This document shows positions 15,208 to 23,861 of a DNA stretch of 64,000 bases, one piece after another. Below the pieces are notes generated by a model that was not told the origin of the DNA, made no database searches, and worked only from the letters and a program-made list of their open reading frames with translations. A program made the translations under genes and the position numbers. The stretch's first letter is position 1. Each line of letters begins with the position of its first letter. The DNA comes from an uncultured Sanguibacteroides sp. GTDB lineage: Bacteria; Bacteroidota; Bacteroidia; Bacteroidales; Marinifilaceae. The stretch is taken from assembly GCF_900543425.1 (NCBI RefSeq), contig NZ_UQRQ01000009.1, positions 82,666 to 146,665 of the forward strand, read 5' to 3'.

Positions 15208-15255
15208 AAAAAACACTCAATTCCTCTTTTGTGAAAATAGAGTTGAGTGTTTTTT
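15208..15255 (+). terminator. Terminator near the phage/chromosome border
   Basis: Arms AAAAAACACTCAA (15208-15220) and TTGAGTGTTTTTT (15243-15255) with an inner CTCTTTT/AAAATAGAG pairing, ending in T. It closes the repressor transcript. The element's right border probably lies between 15072 and 15320, but I found no attachment repeat. Confidence 0.65.
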
Positions 15256-15274
15256 ATTCGAAATGATTATTTTA

Positions 15275-15282
15275 TAACTTTG
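15275..15282 (+). promoter_or_regulatory. -7 element for the MmcQ/YjbR gene
   Basis: TAACTTTG matches the Bacteroides -7 consensus TAnnTTTG, 38 bp before the ATG at 15321. No clear TTTG lies at -33. Confidence 0.5.
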
Positions 15283-15320
15283 TAATAAATATAATATTAA
15301 AAAGCAGGAAACAAGAATTT

Positions 15321-15704
15321 ATGAACATCGAAGAATTCCGAGAAGTTTGCCTCTCCTTTCCCCACACGACAGAAGAGTTTCCATTTGATGAAACCACTCT
15401 GGTGTTTAAGGTATTTAACAAAATGTTCGCCTGTACCGACATTCTACCTTTTGAATGGATCGCTTTAAAGTGCCATCCAGAAAAAGCGATTATTTTAAGG
15501 GAAGAATATAACGAAATTGTCCCGGGATATCATTTCAACAAGAAACACTGGAACACCATATATATGCACGGTTCGTTATCGGACAAATTGATCGAGGAAC
15601 TGATCGAACACTCCTACCGGGAAGTTATTCTAAAGCTACCCAAAAGCTTTATAAAAGAACATTTTAAGGAATTTTCATTGACGGAATCCAATCGAAAAAA
15701 ATAG
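15321..15704 (+). CDS. MmcQ/YjbR-family protein
   Basis: 127 residues, nearly the whole family fold. It begins MNIEEFREVCLSFPHTTEEFPFDETTLVFKVFNKMFA and contains the typical 'ALKCHPEKAIILREEYNEIVPGYHFNKKHWNTIYM' and 'LIEHSYREVILKLPK'. The fold resembles the double-wing motif of DNA-binding CyaY-like proteins. A cellular role is not established. It is the first chromosomal gene after the prophage and has its own promoter. Confidence 0.85.
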   Translation: MNIEEFREVCLSFPHTTEEFPFDETTLVFKVFNKMFACTDILPFEWIALKCHPEKAIILREEYNEIVPGYHFNKKHWNTIYMHGSLSDKLIEELIEHSYREVILKLPKSFIKEHFKEFSLTESNRKK

Positions 15705-15752
15705 GGTAGCCTTTTAAAACTACCCATCTTTTATTATGTTATTACCCATCCA

Positions 15753-16085
15753 TCAAACATTTTGGGGTTTTCGAACATAATGCGGCATTTCAAAAGGTAT
15801 CTCTAAGGAAAATTCTACCAATCCCCGGTATTCTCCGTTTTCATACCAAGGAGTCTGGTAGATCAATTTCTTAACCCCATTTTTTTCAATTGTATAAGCA
15901 TTTGTAGAACGATTCTCCATTAAACCGAGCAATTTCGTTCTGGCCGGCTCCGGATGACAATCCAACACGTTTTGTCCAACCAGATCCCCATGATTTGTTT
16001 TTTGAGATTTATCATTCATCATTAAGATGTTTCCGTCTTTATCACATACCGTGACAGCCACGTTTAACTCTTTCATATAATCCAT
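15753..16085 (-). CDS. Single-domain PAS protein
   Basis: 110 residues, made almost wholly of a PAS fold: MDYMKELNVAVTVCDKDGNILMMNDKSQ (strands), GQNVLDCHPEPARTKLLGLMENR (helix), then YTIEKNGVKKLIYQTPWYENGEYRGLVEFSLEI. The H-P-E motif after C-x-C-like VLDCHPEP is typical of a small family close to DUF438-type PAS domains, which often bind haem or flavin. No output domain is attached, so it would act as a stand-alone sensor or partner. The gene is alone between convergent units. Confidence 0.75.
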   Translation of the reverse strand: MDYMKELNVAVTVCDKDGNILMMNDKSQKTNHGDLVGQNVLDCHPEPARTKLLGLMENRSTNAYTIEKNGVKKLIYQTPWYENGEYRGLVEFSLEIPFEMPHYVRKPQNV

Positions 16086-16223
16086 AGCTATTCTTTTTTA
16101 TTTGTGCCACAAATCTACAACATTTCAATAGGATTTCATTTATTTCATTCACCTGATTATAAAAATAATCCTTTTGAAACTCCCGCTCCTGTTGATTTTT
16201 TCAAATTATTTCTTCCAAAATAT

Positions 16224-16254
16224 TTTGCAAGAACCAAACAAATCCATATATTTG
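16224..16254 (+). promoter_or_regulatory. Promoter of tRNA-Asn
   Basis: TTTG (16224-16227), a 19-bp spacer and TATATTTG (16247-16254) match the Bacteroides promoter consensus exactly. The tRNA begins 18 bp later. Confidence 0.75.
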
Positions 16255-16272
16255 CATCGCTTTTGAGAAAAT

Positions 16273-16346
16273 TCCTTAGTAGCTCAGTTGGTTAGAGCGG
16301 CGGACTGTTAATCCGTAGGTCGTAGGTTCAAGTCCTACCTGAGGAG
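16273..16346 (+). tRNA. tRNA-Asn (GTT)
   Basis: A full cloverleaf: acceptor TCCTTAG/CTGAGGA, D arm AGCTCAGTTGGTTAGAGC, anticodon loop CTGTTAA with anticodon GTT, T arm GTAGG-TTCAAGT-CCTAC and a G discriminator base. No CCA is encoded. A good promoter lies upstream and a terminator downstream, so it is transcribed alone. Confidence 0.97.
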
Positions 16347-16350
16347 CTCT

Positions 16351-16385
16351 AAAAAAGCCTTACAAAGTTTGTAAGGCTTTTTTTT
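16351..16385 (+). terminator. Terminator of tRNA-Asn
   Basis: A 16-bp stem (AAAAAAGCCTTACAAA with its complement) and a one-base loop, ending in a run of T. Nearly symmetrical, so it can also stop leftward transcription of the kinase gene that ends at 16428. Confidence 0.85.
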
Positions 16386-16427
16386 ATTACCCTTTTCCGG
16401 GTATTAATCCTCTTTCGGATCCTATCG

Positions 16428-19400
16428 TCAAGAGAGATGTTTCTTCAAAATAGAGTGTATCGTCACCGATTTTATGGGTTTACTTATAAAATCCGTACAT
16501 CCTGCCTCCCAACATTTTTCCCGATCTACATCGAAAGCGTAAGCCGTTTGAACAATAATAGGGATCTCAGAAAATTTACGAATCTCTATCATCGCTTCCA
16601 AACCATCCATACGAGGCATTTTCAAATCCATCAAGATAGCATCGTACTTATTCTTCTTAAACATTTCCACGGCCTCTATTCCATCCCGGGCCCGATCTAA
16701 CATATAATCTTTTTTCAACAATGCTTTTAACAACAGATAGTTGCTATCCGTATCTTCGGCTATTAAAATATGCTTCTTATCATCATTTACTACGACAGAC
16801 AACTCTTCCGGCTCATTAGAGATTCCAAAAACAAAATGTCCCTTCTCTTTATCCGAATAGACAGGTATACGAAAATAAAAAGTCGTACCTTTCCCCCATT
16901 CCGATTCGACACGAATATCTCCTCCCAACAAATTCATAATAGCTTTACAAATAGACAATCCCAAGCCCGTCCCCGGCTTAAATTCATTCACTCTATAAAA
17001 TCTATCGAAAATATAGGGCAAACTCTCTTCCGGAATTCCTTCTCCCGTATCCGCAACAGAAAACTCCAACCACTCCCGATCTTCCGATATCCGGGCTCCC
17101 AAAGTAATTTTCCCTTGTAAAGTAAACTTCTTTGCGTTATTAATAAGATTCGCAAAGACCTGTGTAAGTTTCACCCTATCTGTTTTTACCCGTAAACCTA
17201 CCGGAGTCTCCCCTTTTAGCAAAACAATCTGTTCAGGCATCATAAACCGATGAGTTTCAAAAACAGAATTAACCATTTCATTCACATCGCACTCTTCTAC
17301 CTGACATCCGACCGAATTGGACTCAATACGGGAAAGATTTAATATATCATCCAGCAAGGACAAAAGCAACTTACTATTTTTATTAATAGCAGCACAGAAG
17401 GTCTGTTTTTCTTCGTCGGAATAATCCTTTTCACATATCAGGTTTGCAAAACCGACAATTCCATTGAGAGGGGTCCGTATTTCATGAGAGATATTCGCCA
17501 AAAAGGCCGACTTCAAACGATCGGATTCTTCGGCTTTCTTCATGGCATGTTTCAATTCCTCCTCTATTCGCTTATGCTGTTCTATATTGATATCTAATCC
17601 GTATAAATACTTTATTTTCTTATCTCTACCTAAATCGATCGTTTGGACAACACCCCGGCATTCCCACCAACTGTATTGACCGTTTCCCTTGTAATCCACA
17701 CGGTAAGCCGCCGTAAATTCGCCGCTATCCTGTTTCTGTACCCTTTCGAAGAACTCACTAAACCCGGCACGATCCTCAGGATGAACATAGAGAACAAATT
17801 TCTCCAATGTATCAAAAGGCTCTTTTTGAGCTCCCGTCTCCCCGAATCCCTCTCCGTATTCAAAAACTTGTTTATCGATATTAAATACCCAGGTATAAAA
17901 ACGCAATACCCCTATCGAAATTTTCAGGAATCGCTGTTGTTGTAACTCGTCGGTCATATCTCTGAAAATCAACACAGCCCCGACAACACCATGCAAACTA
18001 TCGAACAAAGGAGATATGCTTCCCGTCACATGCTTTACTTCCCCTTGTGTAGGAATCAATAATGCATCCGTATTCAACACCTGTCTCTCTCCTTTCTCCA
18101 TGACTTTCCGTATAACACGTTGCATATATTTTTCATCCCCATCCGCACAAATAGTACATACCTCATTCAAACGTTTCCCGATTTCATCTTGTCGGCATCC
18201 CAGATTTTTACAGGCAATACAATTCATTTCCAACACTTCCATCTCCCGATTCACGACCACAATACCCTCCTCCATCGAAGAGAGAGTATGGGACAGGACT
18301 TCCGTTTTCCGTTCCAGATTTTTTGCCATTCCTTTAGCCGCCGCTTCCAGCTTTTGACTCCGGTGGAACATTTTTCGGTAACGTAAATAGAAAAAAAGAA
18401 ATAATACCAACAACGTCACGAGAAGAACAAGGAAAACAAGGAAAGAGAATATATAATTCCGGTAAGTCACAAACACGGACTCCGGTTCATTCATAATAAT
18501 ACTCCCTGATGGCAAACTCTCCCGCTCTACCCGTCTGCGTTTCAATTGTACATCATCGAACATAAAAACACCCCTTGCCGTATCAACGGGTATGGTCCGG
18601 ACATCTTCTCCTTTCAACACCCTTACGGCTAATTTCCCAGTCCGTGTCCCCTGATCTTCTGCTCGAAGCAAATACCCACCTAAAATACCGTTTCCCATGG
18701 CAAAATCCAGCGAAGACAATATAGGGGCGGGAGCCTCTTTTGAGAAAACGGGATAATAGATTTCAGCAGACCGATACATTCCCCGTTGATCTCGTTGCCA
18801 AGTCGAAAGAATAATAAAAGAGAGAGGATCAAAATCTTCCATCCTTTTTATTAAATCATCTACCGTCGCCTCGTGTTCTCCTACATATTCTATCGAAATA
18901 TCAGCTTCATACTTCGACAACTGTTTTTGAGCCAACATTTTATGCATTCTTCCAGGTTCCGTACTATCCGATATCACATATACCTTATGTGCCTCCGGAA
19001 ACAATCTTAGCCCGACTAAAAAGATTTTTTCATAATCCAATATACTAACCACTCCCGTCACGTTTTCCCACCCCTCCTGCTTTCTATAATCAGATACAGC
19101 TACTGCACAAAAGACAACCGGAATCTTTTTTATCATCGGAATATCCAATGAAAAAAAGATTTGATTGGCCTCCTTATCCGAAACAATAATCAAATCCTGC
19201 CTTCCCCGAATCTCACTCAACGTCCGATGTAGGATTTCGCCTTGCTTATCTTTATCTTTTGTCCTTTTAGAATCCAAATGAATAATTCTCAGGTCAACCT
19301 TCAATCCGGCATCCTTCAATTGCCGTTTTACCGCTCTAATGATATTTCTCGTCCATATTTGTTCTTCATGATAGGAACTGATAAACAAAACCTGTTTCAC

Positions 19401-19511
19401 CGAATCTGCCATAGGGAATACCCCCGTTTCCGCTTTAACTGAAACAATACCAATCATCATCCACACTAACAGTATCCCCCATTCTTTCCCTAAATAAGCT
19501 ATTTTCTTCAC
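16428..19511 (-). CDS. Hybrid sensor histidine kinase with substrate-binding-type periplasmic sensor
   Basis: 1027 residues. A signal anchor (about 10-27) is followed by a periplasmic region (about 40-330) with the pattern of ABC-type substrate-binding proteins: KQVLFISSYHEEQIWTRNII, IIVSDKEANQIFF, PVVFCAVAV, VTGVVSILDYEKIF. Then come one membrane helix (about 353-378), two PAS segments, HisKA with the phospho-His in SHEIRTPLNGIVGF, HATPase_c with NLINNAKKF, DTGEGIPEE and GTGLGLSI, and a C-terminal receiver with Asp in ILMDLKMPRMDG. It should pass a periplasmic or cell-wall signal to its own receiver. No DNA-binding output domain or partner regulator lies nearby. Two similar kinases sit at 57.6-63.5 kb. 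Confidence 0.9.
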   Translation of the reverse strand: MKKIAYLGKEWGILLVWMMIGIVSVKAETGVFPMADSVKQVLFISSYHEEQIWTRNIIRAVKRQLKDAGLKVDLRIIHLDSKRTKDKDKQGEILHRTLSEIRGRQDLIIVSDKEANQIFFSLDIPMIKKIPVVFCAVAVSDYRKQEGWENVTGVVSILDYEKIFLVGLRLFPEAHKVYVISDSTEPGRMHKMLAQKQLSKYEADISIEYVGEHEATVDDLIKRMEDFDPLSFIILSTWQRDQRGMYRSAEIYYPVFSKEAPAPILSSLDFAMGNGILGGYLLRAEDQGTRTGKLAVRVLKGEDVRTIPVDTARGVFMFDDVQLKRRRVERESLPSGSIIMNEPESVFVTYRNYIFSFLVFLVLLVTLLVLFLFFYLRYRKMFHRSQKLEAAAKGMAKNLERKTEVLSHTLSSMEEGIVVVNREMEVLEMNCIACKNLGCRQDEIGKRLNEVCTICADGDEKYMQRVIRKVMEKGERQVLNTDALLIPTQGEVKHVTGSISPLFDSLHGVVGAVLIFRDMTDELQQQRFLKISIGVLRFYTWVFNIDKQVFEYGEGFGETGAQKEPFDTLEKFVLYVHPEDRAGFSEFFERVQKQDSGEFTAAYRVDYKGNGQYSWWECRGVVQTIDLGRDKKIKYLYGLDINIEQHKRIEEELKHAMKKAEESDRLKSAFLANISHEIRTPLNGIVGFANLICEKDYSDEEKQTFCAAINKNSKLLLSLLDDILNLSRIESNSVGCQVEECDVNEMVNSVFETHRFMMPEQIVLLKGETPVGLRVKTDRVKLTQVFANLINNAKKFTLQGKITLGARISEDREWLEFSVADTGEGIPEESLPYIFDRFYRVNEFKPGTGLGLSICKAIMNLLGGDIRVESEWGKGTTFYFRIPVYSDKEKGHFVFGISNEPEELSVVVNDDKKHILIAEDTDSNYLLLKALLKKDYMLDRARDGIEAVEMFKKNKYDAILMDLKMPRMDGLEAMIEIRKFSEIPIIVQTAYAFDVDREKCWEAGCTDFISKPIKSVTIHSILKKHLS

Positions 19512-19841
19512 TTTACAATGAATTTTAACTGAAATTTGAGATAAAGATATAGCTTTTATTTAAAATAATCTCTTCTTGTAAGCATTAATAAAAAATAATT
19601 TAAAACTTAAATCTAATATTACCTCATATAAATATTCATCTTTTTCCACGAAAGAAATAAAAACTTACGCCATCACGATATTTAGTCTTTTTTAAAGAAA
19701 CGATTCAAAATATCACATTTCTTATATGAAAGATAATCACACATTTATAATAGGCTTATAAAGAAAATAGCATTAAAAAAAGGGTGTCTGGATTAAAAAC
19801 ACGATTATTTATTTTTAAGTGGATAATAATCAAAAATTAAT

Positions 19842-19849
19842 TACTTTTG
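19842..19849 (+). promoter_or_regulatory. -7 element upstream of kbl
   Basis: TACTTTTG fits TAnnTTTG. It lies 33 bp before the ATG at 19882, so the transcript would begin after the alternative GTG at 19819. The rest of the gap 19512-19841 is AT-rich and shows nothing else that I can support. Confidence 0.45.
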
Positions 19850-19881
19850 GGGTCATTAAAACAAACAAAAAATTTAGCTAT

Positions 19882-21072
19882 ATGTACGGAAAATTTCAAG
19901 ACTTTTTAAAGACTGAAATCCAGTCAATAAAAGATGCCGGCTTATACAAAAGCGAAAGAATTATCGTTACACCGCAAGGTGCAGAAATCAAACTTGCCAC
20001 GGGTGAGACAGTATTAAACTTTTGCGCAAACAACTATTTGGGTCTCTCTTCTCATCCTGCCGTAATCGAAGGAGCGAAAAAGGCTTTAGACAGTCACGGT
20101 TACGGGATGTCATCTGTTCGTTTTATCTGCGGAACTCAAGATATTCACAAAGAGTTGGAAGCCAAAATCTCCAAATTCTTTGGAACCGAAGACACCATTC
20201 TTTACGCGGCTTGCTTTGACGCAAACGGAGGTGTATTCGAACCCCTGTTTGGACAAGAAGATGCCATCATCTCCGACGAACTGAACCATGCTTCTATCAT
20301 TGACGGTGTTCGTCTGTGTAAAGCCGTTCGTTACAGATACAAACACGCCAACATGGCCGATCTGGAAGAGCAATTGAAGATCTCCCAGGCTCAACGTTAC
20401 CGCATCGTCGTTACCGACGGAGTGTTCTCCATGGACGGAGATATCGCTAAAATGAACGAAATCTGCGATTTAGCTGAAAAATATAACGCTCTGGTTATGG
20501 TTGACGACAGCCACGCTGCCGGATTTATCGGCAAAACAGGTCGCGGTTCTGCCGAACATCACCATTGCATGGACCGGGTAGACATCTTCACCGGAACCCT
20601 CGGTAAAGCCTTGGGAGGAGCTATGGGAGGATATACCACCGGTAAAAAAGAGGTGATCGAAATGCTGCGTCAACGTTCCAGACCTTACCTGTTCTCCAAC
20701 TCTTTGTCTCCGGCAATCTGCGGTGCTTCCATCGCCGTATTCGATATGCTGAGCAAGAGTACCGAATTAAGAGACCGGGTGATGGATAACGCGAACTATT
20801 TCCGGGCGAAACTGACGGAAGCCGGATTTGACCTGAAACCATCCGAATCCGCCATTTGCGCCTTGATGCTTTACGACGCAGTTCTCTCGCAGGAATTTGC
20901 TGCCGAATTACAAAAAGAAAACATCTACGTTACCGGTTTCTATTATCCGGTTGTACCGAAAGGACAAGCTCGTATTCGCATCCAACTCTCCGCCGCTCAC
21001 ACGCGCGAACAATTGGATCGCGCTTTGGCTGCCTTTATCAAAATCGGTAAAAAACTAAACGTGATTAAATAA
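19882..21072 (+). CDS. kbl: Glycine C-acetyltransferase (2-amino-3-ketobutyrate CoA ligase)
   Basis: 396 residues, the normal length of Kbl. This PLP enzyme of the alpha-oxoamine synthase family joins glycine and acetyl-CoA to 2-amino-3-oxobutyrate, or splits it in threonine breakdown. Visible are FCANNYLGLSSHP, SHGYGMSSVRFICGT, FDANGGVFE, DELNHASIIDG, VMVDDSHAAGFIG, and the PLP lysine in DIFTGTLGKALGGAMGGYTTG. The ATG at 19882 (MYGKFQDFLK) is chosen over the GTG 21 codons upstream because it fits the family start and the -7 element. No threonine dehydrogenase gene is adjacent. Confidence 0.93.
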   Translation: MYGKFQDFLKTEIQSIKDAGLYKSERIIVTPQGAEIKLATGETVLNFCANNYLGLSSHPAVIEGAKKALDSHGYGMSSVRFICGTQDIHKELEAKISKFFGTEDTILYAACFDANGGVFEPLFGQEDAIISDELNHASIIDGVRLCKAVRYRYKHANMADLEEQLKISQAQRYRIVVTDGVFSMDGDIAKMNEICDLAEKYNALVMVDDSHAAGFIGKTGRGSAEHHHCMDRVDIFTGTLGKALGGAMGGYTTGKKEVIEMLRQRSRPYLFSNSLSPAICGASIAVFDMLSKSTELRDRVMDNANYFRAKLTEAGFDLKPSESAICALMLYDAVLSQEFAAELQKENIYVTGFYYPVVPKGQARIRIQLSAAHTREQLDRALAAFIKIGKKLNVIK

Positions 21073-21085
21073 AACACTTGCCATA

Positions 21086-21127
21086 AAAAAATCTCTCTTA
21101 CCCTGTGTGGCTAAGAGAGATTTTTTT
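21086..21127 (+). terminator. Terminator of kbl
   Basis: Arms AAAAAATCTCTCTTA (21086-21100) and TAAGAGAGATTTTTT (21112-21126), 15 bp perfect, with an 11-base loop and a T run. From 21128 to 21373 I see no gene or site. Confidence 0.9.
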
Positions 21128-21373
21128 AAAATTGATATTTTGTTCATTTTCCAATACAACACCGACATTGAAAAGGAATGTTACAAGGTATAGCTCTTTA
21201 TTTACCAAAATACTCATCCATTTCCTTATAGTTCTACTGAAAAACAGTAATATCCCTAATCACGCCAAAAGCCAACACAATTTTCGATGTAAAATCAATT
21301 TACATTCATAAAAACTACAAGCCAAACTGTATTCATCCGTTTCTATTTTAGAATAAAGGCCCCCAAACCTATA

Positions 21374-22798
21374 TCATCGCCCCAAAGACATGGAGACATT
21401 AAACAGGAAACCGCGATTATACATTTTTCCTCCCGAATAGTCGGAAATATTATGTAACCCCCAATTATATCCGATTTCAAATCCGAAAGAAGACAATTGC
21501 AAGTTTACCGACAATTTGGTTCCATAATCCCATTTGCTCGTCTTAAACCATTCGTCCGGATAAAGCTTCTTCCCGTTTTTCAATTTCTCTCCGACACGTA
21601 TGGCTCCGTAAGGAATTAAATTCAATGAAGCGAACCAATTATTCATGGGTTGCCAGAATATCCAACCCGCCTTAACCGGCAATTCCAGGTAATTCTGCCT
21701 CAAGGTGATATCCTTATGATCTCCTCCTCGGGAAACAAATAGAAGTCCCGGGGCAAAATAGAAACGACGCGTTTCATAAGCCAACGCAAGCCCGAGTTCG
21801 TAGCCGACCCGATAACCGAAGTCAACTCCCGACAAAGCACCTGAAGTCTTTAGGGTCATCACGTTTATTCCGCTATTTATATTTAATTTCCACAGGGCAA
21901 CGTGTTGCTTATAGAGCAAACGATCGACCTCCCGAACTTTAAAAGTAACATCTTTTTCAGGCATAATCGCCAAGCCCGAGGATTGCACGGTATCCGTATG
22001 CAAAAATGCCATAAAAGCCAGAGAATCCATATATCCGGCCTTTTTATTCACGATGACCTCCTGCGGCGTGACGATTACGAAATAAGGGATTACGCTATTT
22101 CGATTATAATAGCGCATGCAAAGCAAACGATCCTGAGCATTATCTACGTTGAAATAACCTATTACAAAATTCTCCCGAACAAACTCGATAACCCGAGGAT
22201 GCTGAAAAGTCGTTTGTGCCATCTGATGACAAGGGCCACAATTATCCGAAGAAAAATACAGAAGCATAGGTTTATTCTCCTGTTTAGCTTGAGCTACAAT
22301 CCGGGTATAATCCGTCCGATCCCGAAACAATTGCGCCTTAATCGCTTCTTCATTCTCCTTCTCTATGGGAAGAAGAGCCCGAATCGGTTTTACGTTCGGA
22401 TCGAGAGCCAAAAACTTCATCATCCCATTAAATGAAAGCGCCCCGCTTTTTTCTTTCAGTACCTTTTCCTCCGGAGTCAATATACACATGTAAGGAACAA
22501 CTCCTGAATTATTTCCACGAATCCTTGCATACAATAATGAATTCTCTCGAAAATCTATATCCAAATGAACAGCCACGTAGTGTTCATCCACGTATTTTAT
22601 CACCTTCTCCTTCGGGAAAACAATCTTTTCCATCAACTGGCAAGGTCCGCACCAACTTGCCGAAAAACATACAAAAAGATTTTTATTTTCAGCTTTAGCC
22701 TTTTGCAAAGCGGCCTCGTAAGTTCCGTCAAAGAAATGAATCGCTTTTCCATGTAAAGAGAGAAAAAGACATAAAATCAGAAAGGAATATTTTTTCAT
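21374..22798 (-). CDS. Tandem thioredoxin-domain protein fused to an outer-membrane barrel domain
   Basis: 474 residues. A signal peptide (about 1-18) is followed by two thioredoxin folds: SWCGPC (Cys50, Cys53) with a cis-Pro motif GVVPYMCIL, and DNCGPC (Cys187, Cys190) with SVIPYFVIV. From about residue 300 the sequence becomes a run of amphipathic strands rich in aromatic residues and Gly (FGYRVGYELGLALAYETRRFYFAPGLLFVS), ending GFLFNVSMSLGR. This is typical of small PorT-like outer-membrane barrels. It would act at the outer membrane, with periplasmic redox domains. Substrate unknown. A possible -7 element TAAATTTG lies at 22820-22813. Confidence 0.85.
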   Translation of the reverse strand: MKKYSFLILCLFLSLHGKAIHFFDGTYEAALQKAKAENKNLFVCFSASWCGPCQLMEKIVFPKEKVIKYVDEHYVAVHLDIDFRENSLLYARIRGNNSGVVPYMCILTPEEKVLKEKSGALSFNGMMKFLALDPNVKPIRALLPIEKENEEAIKAQLFRDRTDYTRIVAQAKQENKPMLLYFSSDNCGPCHQMAQTTFQHPRVIEFVRENFVIGYFNVDNAQDRLLCMRYYNRNSVIPYFVIVTPQEVIVNKKAGYMDSLAFMAFLHTDTVQSSGLAIMPEKDVTFKVREVDRLLYKQHVALWKLNINSGINVMTLKTSGALSGVDFGYRVGYELGLALAYETRRFYFAPGLLFVSRGGDHKDITLRQNYLELPVKAGWIFWQPMNNWFASLNLIPYGAIRVGEKLKNGKKLYPDEWFKTSKWDYGTKLSVNLQLSSFGFEIGYNWGLHNISDYSGGKMYNRGFLFNVSMSLGR

Positions 22799-22862
22799 AA
22801 CACATTTTTCTACAAATTTATTTATATATTTTATTTATAAAACAATCAGGCCTTTTATTTTA

Positions 22863-23525
22863 TCAACTCCCTCCCTTTTTTTGCTGATAAAAAGTACAAT
22901 ATCGGTTTAAAACACATTCGTCACAGAACGGGTTCTTTTTTCGACAAACAAAGGCGGCATAATCCAATATAGCCCAATTTAATTCCTTACAACGTCTGAC
23001 CTCTATAATATCATTCGCCAATTCCTGAATCTCTTTATCAAAACGAACATCTATAAACTCTCCCGGTTTAAAATAACGTTTCAACAAACGGGACATATTT
23101 ACGTCCAAGAGAGGCTTTCGATTAGACAAAACGAACAGTTCATAGGCATTTGTCACGTACAATCCGATAAAACCGGAATCAGCCAACTGGTTGGAATCCT
23201 CCGGCAACTTTCCTTGTTTTTGCTTGAGATCCTGTCCCAATTTATACAAACGTTTCGCCCGGTGATGATACAAGCCTAAAGGATGCATGATCTCCTCCAA
23301 CTCTTCCAGAGTCGCATTCGACAAAGCCTCCCAATCCGGGTATTTGGAAAAGAACGTATCGTAGTAGGCGGCAACCGTCTCGGCCTTCGTTCGCTGTAAC
23401 AATATCTCCGAGAGTATCTGTTGGTATTTCGTCGCACCCGGCTCCCGCCAGGGAAACGAACGTCGATTCCGATCGAACCACTCCAACAGCCTTCGCTGTA
23501 AATATTGTACCATTACCTCTTTCAT
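22863..23525 (-). CDS. HhH-GPD DNA glycosylase, MutY/Nth-like
   Basis: 220 residues, base-excision repair fold. The MutY-like start FPWREPGATKYQQILSEILLQRTKAETVAAYY is present, and the catalytic Asp falls in LLDVNMSRLLKR. A 4Fe-4S cluster is encoded as C-x6-C-x2-C-x5-C (CRKKNPFCDECVLNRYC) near the end. The hairpin region reads ADSGFIGLYVTNAYE instead of the usual LPGVGRKTA, so neither the Nth lysine nor the standard hairpin glycines are there. MutY's C-terminal 8-oxoG-reading domain is absent. A mismatch or damaged-base glycosylase of a minor subfamily is the best reading, not a canonical MutY or Nth. Confidence 0.82.
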   Translation of the reverse strand: MKEVMVQYLQRRLLEWFDRNRRSFPWREPGATKYQQILSEILLQRTKAETVAAYYDTFFSKYPDWEALSNATLEELEEIMHPLGLYHHRAKRLYKLGQDLKQKQGKLPEDSNQLADSGFIGLYVTNAYELFVLSNRKPLLDVNMSRLLKRYFKPGEFIDVRFDKEIQELANDIIEVRRCKELNWAILDYAAFVCRKKNPFCDECVLNRYCTFYQQKKGGS

Positions 23526-23861
23526 TATTCATTTACGTCCTAAAAACCGCCTTTCATGAAAAAAAACATAAGACAAAACTAACAAAAAATTCTTCTTGAT
23601 ATACCTGAACCCGTCGGAGGAATAAAACCAATTCATCAATCTCCACTACAATATTTGCTATTTATATTGCATTATTAGAATAAAATCTTATATTTACACA
23701 AAACACCGAGAAGAATTTTAGTTTACAGGGAAACCGAGAAACCGTTGAATTGGTAGATGTTACTTTATTAAAGACAAGAATAAGTTCCCACGATTTTTTT
23801 TCAGGCACTAATTTTCGCAATTGATACATCAGAAGTACAATATATTATAAAGAATAAAACT
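23526..23861. other. Intergenic gap, no clear feature
   Basis: 336 bp, AT-rich, between divergent genes. It must hold promoters for the glycosylase (minus) and the CPBP-type gene (plus). A weak minus-strand -7 match (TAGTTTTG, 23581-23574) is the only site I can point to. Confidence 0.3.

Noticed and set aside
15753..16085. Part of a larger kinase as the PAS protein
   Set aside because: The frame has its own start and stop, the next gene on this strand is separated by the tRNA, and there is no sign of a broken kinase.
19819..19881. GTG start for kbl 21 codons upstream
   Set aside because: It lies upstream of the likely -7 element at 19842-19849, and the extra residues do not resemble the family.
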